Part shown: in pieces, positions 1 to 4,721 of the stretch
Layout of the letters: each line of letters begins with the position of its first letter
Position numbering within the stretch: the first letter of the stretch is position 1
NCBI GenBank assembly: GCA_030605745.1
Contig: JAUWHT010000356.1
Location: forward strand, 1-6,992
Reading direction: 5' to 3'
DNA: 6,992 nt
Origin: Pirellulales bacterium
Lineage (GTDB): Bacteria > Planctomycetota > Planctomycetia > Pirellulales > Thermoguttaceae
Made by a program: the position numbers and the translations under genes
The notes under the pieces: model-generated
Databases searched by the model: none
What the model was told of the DNA's origin: nothing
Seen by the model: the letters and a program-made list of their open reading frames with translations, nothing else

Positions 1-67
1 CTTGCTCGGTGACCAGTTTCACCGCCTCAATCTTGAACTCGCGACTGAACACTTTCCGTTTCGACAT
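1..67 (-). CDS. IS3-family transposase OrfA, N-terminal fragment (truncated by window edge)
   Basis: The 22 visible codons start at 67 and translate as MSKRKVFSREFKIEAVKLVT followed by EQ. This is the typical start of an IS3/IS911-type OrfA, a small helix-turn-helix protein that binds the IS ends and is usually extended into the OrfB DDE integrase by programmed frameshifting. A strong ribosome binding site, GAGGAGG on the minus strand (75-81), sits 7 bases upstream and fixes the start. The rest of orfA and all of orfB lie outside the window, so subgroup and intactness are unknown. The family call rests on the N-terminal sequence together with the terminal repeat. Confidence 0.82.
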   Translation of the reverse strand, partial: MSKRKVFSREFKIEAVKLVTEQ

Positions 68-120
68 CTCTTATCCTCCTCAAGAAATCGTGGTATCATA
101 CACCCCTTTCCGGGTGTCCA
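1..120 (-). mobile_element. End of an IS3-family insertion sequence (partial, runs off the left edge)
   Basis: This is the upstream terminus of an IS element whose transposase reads leftwards out of the window. Read on the minus strand, the tip begins TGGACACCCGG at position 120, with the 5'-TG terminus usual for the IS3 family. It is followed 53 bases later by the transposase start at 67, a normal spacing for that family. Just inside the tip, ACACCC (100-105) and GGGTGT (112-117) can pair as a small hairpin. The boundary at 120 is supported independently, because recognisable toxin-gene codons begin at 121. A 3-4 base target duplication beginning CGA at 121 is expected but cannot be verified without the other IS end. 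Confidence 0.8.
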
Positions 121-312
121 CGATCCCTGGGGAAGGCCACACAACTCAGCGGAGAGCCCTTCTTCGGCCGAAACATCAAGAAGCTTCATGGGTACTCCCC
201 GGACACCTGGCGGTACCGCATTGGCCGCTTCCGCGTGTTCTACACGGTCGATACGGACAATCGCGTGGTCTCAATCCTCACCGTGGACCTGCGCCGAGAC
301 GCTTATCGATGA
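121..312 (+). pseudogene. RelE/ParE-type toxin, C-terminal remnant cut by the IS
   Basis: The plus-strand frame from 121 to the TGA at 310-312 encodes 63 residues with the pattern of RelE-superfamily toxins. It has a KKLHGYSPDTWRYRIGRFRV strand pair, then FYTVDTDNRVVSILTV, then the terminal DLRRDAYR. Family members are about 85-95 residues, so roughly the first 25-30 are missing. The frame stays open back into the IS (to 49), but that stretch has no ATG, GTG or TTG; the first in-frame alternative start is GTG at 235, inside the core. RelE/ParE toxins are mRNA interferases or gyrase poisons, and the remnant is very probably inactive. Any cognate antitoxin would lie beyond the IS, outside the window. 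The stop overlaps the convergent fabF 3' end (303-312). Confidence 0.8.
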
Positions 313-1607
313 TAGGCAAACCGCTTGATCACCAGCGCAATATTCTGACCGCCGAAACCGAAGCTGTTCGTCAGCGTGGTGTTGCAGGGGAGTTCGCGGC
401 AGACGTTGGGGACATAGTCCAGATCGCAGTCGGGATCGGGGTGTTCGTAGTTGGTCGTCGGCGGAACGACGTTGTCGCGGATGGCCAACAGGCAGAAGAT
501 CACCTCGGTGGCCCCCGCCGCGGCAATCAGGTGGCCGAGCATACTCTTGGTGCTGGAGGTGGGGATCCGGTACGCCCGATCGCCGAACACCTGCTTGATT
601 GCAAGGGTTTCCGCCTTGTCGTTCACACTGGTGCTGGTGCCGTGGGCGCTTATGTAGTCGATCTCGTCCAGCGGCGTTTGGGCGTCGTCCAGGGCCATTT
701 TGATGCAGCTTATGGCACCGCGGCCCTCGGGATGGGTATCGGTGATGCGGAAGGCGTCGGCGGTGGAGCCGTAGCCGCACATCTCGCCGTAGATGTGTGC
801 CTTGCGGGCTTGGGCGTGTTCGAGAGATTCGAGCACGACCATTCCGGCACCTTCGCCCAACACAAACCCGTCGCGATTGCGGTCGAAGGGCCGCGAGGCC
901 TTGGTCGGTTCCTCGTTGCAGGTGCTTAGCGCGGTGAGCAGGTTGAACCCTGTAACGCCGAAGGGGTGTATCATGGTGTGTGTTCCGCCGGCCAGCATCA
1001 CGTCGGCCTCGCCGCGGCGGATGATCTCCACCGCCTCGCCGATTGCCTGGCTGCTGGCGGCACAGGCGGTCAGGCAGTTGATATTGGGGCCCTCCGCGCC
1101 GAACAGGCTGGCCAGGTGACCGGCCGGCATGTTGGGCTCCTGTTCCAACTCGGCGATCGGATGCAGCGTCTCCAGGCCCTTGCGGATGAAGGCGGCCAGG
1201 TCCAGGTCCTCGCCGCCGGCAAGCCCGGCAACCATCATCTGTGTGAACCGGTGGAAATCCTGCTGGCCTTCGCCGCTGCCGGTGTAGATTCCGAATCGGG
1301 TAGGGTCGATCTTAGCGTCGGCGTCGTGGATACTGATACCGGAGTCGGCCATTGCCTTGTGAGCGGCCCCGACGGCGAAATGGGTATGCCGGCCCTGGTA
1401 TTTCCAGTCCTCCGGGTCCTCGCCCACGTCGGAAAGGTCCCAGTCGCGTACCTCGGCGGCGATCTTGGTGGGGAAATTGCTGGCATCAAACAGCCTGATG
1501 TAGCCGATACCCGACTCCCCGCCCAGTAGCCGGCTCCAGACCGTTTCGATCTCGACTCCCAGGGGCGTTACCAGGCCGATTCCGGTTACCACAACGCGGC
1601 GTCTCAT
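303..1607 (-). CDS. fabF: Beta-ketoacyl-[ACP] synthase, FabF/KAS II family
   Basis: This 434-residue thiolase-fold ketosynthase performs decarboxylative condensation of malonyl-ACP with an acyl chain. The N-terminus RRRVVVTGIGLVTPLG is typical of FabF. The catalytic triad is complete: Cys182 in TACAASS, His322 in AHGTSTSVND and His359 in STKSMLGHLIAAAGATE, with Lys354 also conserved. The C-terminal glycine-rich loop reads NSFGFGGQN where FabF usually has GGTN. It is about 20 residues longer than E. coli FabF, mainly from extra sequence around residues 120-160. The start at 1607 is preceded by AGGA six bases upstream and follows the preceding dehydratase stop by 11 bases, so it is the last gene of the acp-fabZ-fabF unit. 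No terminator is visible downstream. It could serve a secondary acyl pathway rather than housekeeping FabF. Confidence 0.93.
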   Translation of the reverse strand: MRRRVVVTGIGLVTPLGVEIETVWSRLLGGESGIGYIRLFDASNFPTKIAAEVRDWDLSDVGEDPEDWKYQGRHTHFAVGAAHKAMADSGISIHDADAKIDPTRFGIYTGSGEGQQDFHRFTQMMVAGLAGGEDLDLAAFIRKGLETLHPIAELEQEPNMPAGHLASLFGAEGPNINCLTACAASSQAIGEAVEIIRRGEADVMLAGGTHTMIHPFGVTGFNLLTALSTCNEEPTKASRPFDRNRDGFVLGEGAGMVVLESLEHAQARKAHIYGEMCGYGSTADAFRITDTHPEGRGAISCIKMALDDAQTPLDEIDYISAHGTSTSVNDKAETLAIKQVFGDRAYRIPTSSTKSMLGHLIAAAGATEVIFCLLAIRDNVVPPTTNYEHPDPDCDLDYVPNVCRELPCNTTLTNSFGFGGQNIALVIKRFAYHR

Positions 1608-1618
1608 GGCTTGTCCTA

Positions 1619-2152
1619 TTAGTCGTTGGCTTCCTCTGCTTCGACGGCCTGGAGCAGCCGGGCAGGCGGAACCAGTGGGCTGCCGTCGGCCGCGTGACCT
1701 ACCTCGAACGCGCCTAGCAGCCGCATCATGCGGAGAAAAATCTCCGGGCCGAACAGAGACTCCAAGCGGGGATCGCTAAGGTGCGCAAAGAAAATTTCTG
1801 CTTCAGCATGCAACTTCTGGCCCTTGTAGCTGGTGGCGCTGACCATCGCACCTTCCTGTTTGATGTGCTCGATAGTGGTCGTGTAGGTCAGCGTGTCGCC
1901 GGGAATCGCTTCGCAGAAGAACGTGACCTTGGGAACCTTGGCCAGCACCACCTTCTCGGCAAAGTGGTTGTATTCGCTGACCAGCAGCCCGCCGGTCTGA
2001 GCCATGCCCTCGATCACCAGCGAGCTGGGGATCATCGGGTAATTGGGGAAGTGATCGTGCAGGTGATCCTCGGCCAGCGAGATGTTCTTGATGGCCTTGG
2101 CATACCGCCCGCTCTCAAACTCGATGAATCGATCTATCCAGTACCAGCGCAT
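1619..2152 (-). CDS. FabZ-type 3-hydroxyacyl-[ACP] dehydratase (second dehydratase of the cassette)
   Basis: This 177-residue HotDog-fold protein is predicted to remove water from 3-hydroxyacyl-ACP. The active-site segment reads DHLHDHFPNYPMIPSSLVIE, giving His34 and Glu48 with the same 14-residue spacing as His54/Glu68 in E. coli FabZ. The usual MPG turn is replaced by IPSS. About 30-50 residues beyond the HotDog core form a helical tail. The start at 2152 (MRWYWIDRF) is preferred over an upstream in-frame ATG at 2194, which would add a glycine-rich, non-family leader and overlap acp. The gene starts 2 bases after the acp stop. A GGAGG lies 13 bases upstream, rather far, so translational coupling to acp is likely. 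It aligns without gaps to the other dehydratase (3439-3960) over the first 34 residues. Confidence 0.88.
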   Translation of the reverse strand: MRWYWIDRFIEFESGRYAKAIKNISLAEDHLHDHFPNYPMIPSSLVIEGMAQTGGLLVSEYNHFAEKVVLAKVPKVTFFCEAIPGDTLTYTTTIEHIKQEGAMVSATSYKGQKLHAEAEIFFAHLSDPRLESLFGPEIFLRMMRLLGAFEVGHAADGSPLVPPARLLQAVEAEEAND

Positions 2153-2154
2153 GG

Positions 2155-2547
2155 TTAGCCCGCCACCTCCACCTTGCTTTCCACGAACCGGCACATATCG
2201 GCCACGGTCAACACGTTGCCGAAGTCTTGCACCACCGGATTCTCGGCAAACGCAGCCAGGTTGGCAAACGGCATCCGCTTGCGCAGCTCTTCGATCCCGG
2301 CTTCCGTAACTCGACCGTCCTGAACGTACTGGGAATCGGTGAGGACATCTTCAGGAAACAGTTCTCCGCGGGGAATCTTGATGTCGAATCCCTTTTCCAG
2401 GCGGAAGACGATGTCCAGGAAGTCAATCGACTCGGCCCCCAAATCTCCCACCAACGTGGCTTCCGGGGTGACTTCGTCGTCGTCGACCCCCAGTGCGTCG
2501 ACCAGTGCAACCTGGATCTTCTCGAAAATCTCGTCCTTTGTCGGCAT
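2155..2547 (-). CDS. Acyl carrier protein, enlarged (130 residues)
   Basis: The N-terminal helix KDEIFEKIQVALVDALGV and the LGAESIDFLDIVFRLEKGFD segment are characteristic of acyl carrier proteins. Ser40 is the predicted 4'-phosphopantetheine attachment site, although the motif is GAES rather than the common GxDS. The C-terminal VLTVADMCRFVESKV matches the last ACP helix. Typical ACPs have about 75-85 residues. Here an extra stretch of about 45-50 residues (roughly 60-110), rich in charged residues, separates helix II from the last helix. The start at 2547 has GGAGG nine bases upstream; a longer in-frame reading from 2616 would run into the inverted repeat and is rejected. It lies 2 bases before the dehydratase and is the expected shared carrier for the neighbouring ketosynthase, reductase and dehydratases. 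Confidence 0.9.
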   Translation of the reverse strand: MPTKDEIFEKIQVALVDALGVDDDEVTPEATLVGDLGAESIDFLDIVFRLEKGFDIKIPRGELFPEDVLTDSQYVQDGRVTEAGIEELRKRMPFANLAAFAENPVVQDFGNVLTVADMCRFVESKVEVAG

Positions 2548-2556
2548 TTCGCTCGA

Positions 2557-2561
2557 CCTCC
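2557..2561 (-). promoter_or_regulatory. Ribosome binding site deciding the acp start
   Basis: GGAGG on the minus strand lies 9 bases before the ATG at 2547. It is the only good Shine-Dalgarno in the acp leader and excludes the longer in-frame start at 2616. Confidence 0.75.
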
Positions 2562-2581
2562 ATGTTGACGTTTCCAACAGT

Positions 2582-2667
2582 CGTTTAGCCGCCGGGCTTG
2601 CCCGGCGCGTTTGCATTGGAGCGTATTGACACCCACCAACGCGCCGGGCAAGCCCGGCGGCTAAACG
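2582..2667 (-). repeat. Perfect 30-bp inverted repeat in the acp leader (paired REP-like units)
   Basis: The left arm 2582-2611 and right arm 2638-2667 are exact reverse complements, separated by 26 bases. Each arm also contains a smaller palindrome: CGCCGGG-CTTG-CCCGGCG at 2590-2607, and CGCCGGG-CAAG-CCCGGCG at 2642-2659. Each is flanked on its outer side by GTTTAGC or its complement. This is the layout of a pair of facing REP elements. In the minus-strand transcript it would form a very stable stem between fabG and acp, ending about 20 bases before the acp ribosome binding site. No run of U follows it, so it is not a classical intrinsic terminator. It may act in mRNA stability, processing or attenuation. 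Confidence 0.92.
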
Positions 2668-2687
2668 GCAGATCAGTTGAACCGAGC

Positions 2688-2717
2688 ATTATAGTATTAG
2701 TAACCCCCCAGGCTCAA
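2688..2717 (-). promoter_or_regulatory. Sigma70-like promoter for acp-fabZ-fabF
   Basis: On the minus strand, TTGAGC (2712-2717, four of six consensus bases) and a perfect TATAAT (2688-2693) are separated by 18 bases. The -10 lies just after the fabG stop codon and the -35 within its last codons. Initiation near 2680 would give a leader of roughly 135 bases carrying the long hairpin before acp. This would let the carrier protein be transcribed independently of fabZ-fabG. It is predicted from sequence only. Confidence 0.55.
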
Positions 2718-3449
2718 GCCTCCGTCGACCCGCACAATCTGGCCGGTCACGTAGCTGGCCTCCTCGCTGGCCAGGAAGGCCACGACTCGGGCGACCTCCT
2801 CTGGTTGTCCTATGCGTCTTAAGGGGATGATTTCTTTGAGTCGGTCCCCCACAAAGTTCCGGACGGGCGCGCTCATGGCGGTCTCGATCATCCCCGGTGC
2901 GACGGCATTGACCCGGATTTTCCGGGGCGCCAATTCCTTGGCCAGACAGCGGCTCAGCCCGTTGACACCGCCCTTGCTCGCCGCATAATTGACTTGGCCG
3001 CGGGAGGGGAACTCGGCACCGGTGCTCGATATGTTCACGATGCTGCCGCTGCGCTGCATCATCATTGGCTGAGTCACCGCGTGGCAGTAAGTGTATGTCC
3101 CGCCCAAATTGACCTCGATGACATCGCGCCACTGTTGGTCGGTCATTGCTCCCATCAGGCCGTCCCGCACGATACCCGCCGAATTGACCATAACGTCGAG
3201 GTGCTCCCACTCCTCGAGCAACTGGTCAACCAGTTGTTTGGCCCGCTCGCCGTCGCGTACATCGGCCTGAAACGCCCGGACCTCGCCGGGCGCGTCTTTG
3301 AGCGAGTCCACCAGTTCTTGGGCTACTTCCGGATCGCACAGGTCGACCAACGCGACCCGAGCCCCCTCGCGGGCCAACTGGGCCACACACGCCCGGCCAA
3401 TCCCGTTGCCGCCGCCAGTGACAATCGCTGTCTTGCCTTCAAATCGCAT
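2697..3449 (-). CDS. fabG: 3-oxoacyl-[ACP] reductase, FabG-like short-chain dehydrogenase
   Basis: This 250-residue classical SDR is predicted to reduce 3-ketoacyl-ACP with NADPH. The Rossmann cofactor motif TGGGNGIG occupies residues 11-18, NSAG is at 89-92, and the catalytic tetrad is Asn114, Ser142, Tyr155 and Lys159 (YAASK). PGMIET follows at 185-190, and the C-terminal VTGQIVRVDGGLSLGG is typical of FabG. The length is normal for the family. The start at 3449 has GGAG five bases upstream and overlaps the end of the preceding dehydratase gene by 11 bases, indicating translational coupling. SDR substrate specificity cannot be read from sequence alone, but the ketosynthase/ACP/dehydratase neighbours support a ketoacyl-ACP substrate. 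Confidence 0.9.
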   Translation of the reverse strand: MRFEGKTAIVTGGGNGIGRACVAQLAREGARVALVDLCDPEVAQELVDSLKDAPGEVRAFQADVRDGERAKQLVDQLLEEWEHLDVMVNSAGIVRDGLMGAMTDQQWRDVIEVNLGGTYTYCHAVTQPMMMQRSGSIVNISSTGAEFPSRGQVNYAASKGGVNGLSRCLAKELAPRKIRVNAVAPGMIETAMSAPVRNFVGDRLKEIIPLRRIGQPEEVARVVAFLASEEASYVTGQIVRVDGGLSLGGY

Positions 3450-3960
3450 GATGTCTCCGTGGTGAATCTATTGTTGTAGGGACTCCCTCCTCCGGCTGGT
3501 AGAGCAGGGCGAGCAGTTGCCGCAAATCTTTCTTCGTCGCTTTGTCGATATTCGCATGACCCGGGTTGGTATCGGCCAAATTGTACTTTGCCAGGACCAG
3601 CCGGGCGCTTACGGCAACTTTCCCGTTTACTACGCCGTGGGCCTTCAGTTTCGTCTCCTTCTCGGTCGTCTTGAGAATCTCAGCCGTGACCGTAAGCGTC
3701 TGCCCCGGCTCGACAAACTGGCCGTACTTCACGTTGCCGGCCTGTTTGAGCACCACCATGCTGTGGGCAAAGTCCTCGCTCACACGAACCAGCCACGCCC
3801 CGGCCTGCGTCATCACCTCCAGCATCAATACCCCCGGCATCACCGGGAAGTGAGGAAAATGGTCGCCCAGATACTCTTCGCCCATCGTCAGGGCCTTCAC
3901 CGCCGTGATCTTCACACCCGGCTGAAGCTCGACGATACGATCAACCAGCTTGAATCGCAT
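3439..3960 (-). CDS. fabZ: FabZ-type 3-hydroxyacyl-[ACP] dehydratase (first gene of the cassette)
   Basis: This 173-residue HotDog protein carries the FabZ active-site segment GDHFPHFPVMPGVLMLEVMTQ, with catalytic His34 and Glu48. QAGNVKYGQFVEPGQTLTV is the usual central strand region. The core ends near residue 128. A charged tail of about 45 residues (KKDLRQLLALLYQPEEG and onward) extends beyond the normal length of about 150. The start at 3960 (MRFKLVDRIV) fits family alignments. The frame is open upstream to 4305, but that part has no family resemblance and runs through the promoter region and antisense to aroH. No clear Shine-Dalgarno precedes the ATG. The 3' end overlaps fabG by 11 bases. 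Of the two dehydratases here it is closer to canonical FabZ. Confidence 0.9.
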   Translation of the reverse strand: MRFKLVDRIVELQPGVKITAVKALTMGEEYLGDHFPHFPVMPGVLMLEVMTQAGAWLVRVSEDFAHSMVVLKQAGNVKYGQFVEPGQTLTVTAEILKTTEKETKLKAHGVVNGKVAVSARLVLAKYNLADTNPGHANIDKATKKDLRQLLALLYQPEEGVPTTIDSPRRHHAI

Positions 3961-4027
3961 AGAGGGGTCTCTGGCAGGATACTCGGCCTGGGCAAACTGC
4001 CGCCTAATGGGAAAATTTGGATAATCT

Positions 4028-4056
4028 AGTATAACCACCGGAAGCCCCTGCCACAA
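4028..4056 (-). promoter_or_regulatory. Sigma70-like promoter for fabZ-fabG
   Basis: On the minus strand, TTGTGG (4051-4056) and TATACT (4028-4033, five of six consensus bases) are separated by 17 bases. Initiation near 4021 would give a leader of about 60 bases to the fabZ ATG at 3960. The -35 is weak (three of six). It is the best-placed candidate in this intergenic region, predicted from sequence only. Confidence 0.5.
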
Positions 4057-4179
4057 CCGAGAAACCGGTACTCGGGCGATTTGACGTAAATCGAGTAGCA
4101 CAACTGGTTTAGAACAAGGGTGAACGTGAAGCATTAGGGAGCGTAGGGTAGCATTTCTTGCCTCCAGGGGGTAAACTAA

Positions 4180-4204
4180 GTTTAGCCGTCGCGTCCACGC
4201 GGCG
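4180..4204 (+). repeat. REP-like unit: GTTTAGC followed by a GC hairpin
   Basis: GTTTAGC at 4180-4186 is followed at once by CGTCGCG-TCCA-CGCGGCG (4187-4204), a 7-bp stem with one G-T pair and a 4-base loop. The layout and length match the units at 2583-2607 and, inverted, 2642-2666, with different but still pairing stem bases. It lies about 30 bases upstream of the aroH start. Confidence 0.55.
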
Positions 4205-4234
4205 CATATGATTGCCCGTACCGGGGGAAAAACC

Positions 4235-4675
4235 ATGCCGTGCCGTGGCGTCCGCGGGGCTACTACCGCCGAGGCCAATACCAGCGAAGAGATACTCAAG
4301 GCCACCCGGCAACTGCTGGCGCTGATGATCCGTCAGAACGGCATCCGGGAAGAGGACGTGGCCAGCGCGATCTTCACCACCACCGGCGACCTCGACGCCG
4401 AGTTCCCCGCCCTGGCCGCCCGGCAACTCGGCTGGCTCAACGTGGCCTTGATGTGCCACCACGAACTGGACGTGCCGGGCTCGCTCCGCCGGTGCATTCG
4501 CATCCTGTTGCACTGGAACACCGACAAATCGGCCGACCAGATCGTTCACGTCTACATCAAGCAGGCGGCCAACCTCCGCCCCGACCGTTCCAAGCTGCCC
4601 CCGGTCGACTGGAACGAACTAGAACAGTGGATCACCCAGCACATCAACGACGAGGCCAAACCCAGCCGGAAATAA
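4235..4675 (+). CDS. aroH: Chorismate mutase, monofunctional AroH class
   Basis: This 146-residue protein should convert chorismate to prephenate, the branch-point step towards phenylalanine and tyrosine. It aligns nearly end to end with the trimeric AroH of Bacillus subtilis, beginning with RGVRGATTAE. The AroH active-site residues all have counterparts: Arg7, Phe57, Cys74, Glu77, Arg89, Tyr107 and Arg115 (HVYIKQAANLRPD). The last four sit one position earlier than in B. subtilis, consistent with a single-residue deletion. The start at 4235 has GGGGGA six bases upstream and puts Arg7 in register; an ATG at 4208 in the same frame has no ribosome binding site and follows a hairpin. The tail after residue 117 is about 30 residues long. 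The gene stands alone, divergent from the acyl cassette and convergent with metG. Confidence 0.93.
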   Translation: MPCRGVRGATTAEANTSEEILKATRQLLALMIRQNGIREEDVASAIFTTTGDLDAEFPALAARQLGWLNVALMCHHELDVPGSLRRCIRILLHWNTDKSADQIVHVYIKQAANLRPDRSKLPPVDWNELEQWITQHINDEAKPSRK

Positions 4676-4688
4676 GCCGTCACAAAGC

Positions 4689-4705
4689 CGCGACCGCCGG
4701 TCGCG
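4689..4705. terminator. GC hairpin between aroH and metG, possible bidirectional terminator
   Basis: CGCGACC (4689-4695) and GGTCGCG (4699-4705) form a perfect 7-bp stem with a GCC loop in the 46-base gap between two convergent stop codons. Neither strand has a proper T-run after the stem, so intrinsic termination would be inefficient. It may instead be a dispersed repeat, because GTTTAGCCGCC follows five bases later. Confidence 0.4.
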
Positions 4706-4709
4706 ATTA

Positions 4710-4720
4710 GTTTAGCCGCC
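4710..4720 (+). repeat. Partial copy of the GTTTAGC repeat motif
   Basis: GTTTAGCCGCC is identical to 2583-2593 in the acp leader. It stops two bases before the metG stop codon (4722-4724), and the second half of the hairpin is absent. It may be a truncated unit or the tail of the adjacent GC hairpin element. Confidence 0.4.
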
Positions 4721-4721
4721 T

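Larger units (their letters stand above)
3961..4234. other. Divergent intergenic region between fabZ and aroH
   Basis: I see no convincing gene in this stretch. It holds the presumed promoter of the minus-strand fabZ-fabG unit, a REP-like hairpin close to aroH, and the aroH ribosome binding site GGGGGA (4223-4228), six bases before its ATG. A TTGACG at 4081-4086 resembles a plus-strand -35 box, but no acceptable -10 follows at 16-18 bases. The aroH promoter is therefore not identified. Confidence 0.6.

Noticed and set aside
9..929. A 306-codon open frame on the plus strand opposite fabF
   Set aside because: It is antisense to a ketosynthase with a complete catalytic triad, crosses the IS and toxin remnant, and has no recognisable domain. 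Long antisense frames are common in GC-rich DNA.
2153..2194. Longer second dehydratase starting at 2194
   Set aside because: It would overlap acp by about 40 bases and add a glycine-run leader not found in the family; the MRWYW start aligns with the other dehydratase.
2548..2616. Longer acp starting at 2616
   Set aside because: The added residues come from translating the inverted repeat and have no ACP similarity. A good ribosome binding site at 2557-2561 serves the ATG at 2547.
2582..2667. Intrinsic terminator between fabG and acp
   Set aside because: The stem is strong, but neither strand has a T-run directly after it, and on the minus strand it lies inside a likely operon leader.
2582..2667. 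CRISPR-like repeat pair
   Set aside because: The two arms are inverted, not direct, there is only one spacer-like gap, and no cas gene is nearby.
4081..4086. TTGACG as the -35 box of an aroH promoter
   Set aside because: No hexamer resembling TATAAT occurs 16-18 bases downstream.
4208..4234. aroH start at 4208
   Set aside because: It has no ribosome binding site, directly follows a hairpin, and would add residues absent from AroH; the 4235 start places Arg7 in family register.
3961..4305. N-terminal extension of the first fabZ up to an ATG at 4305
   Set aside because: The extra residues show no FabZ resemblance, run through the likely promoter, and overlap the start of aroH on the other strand.
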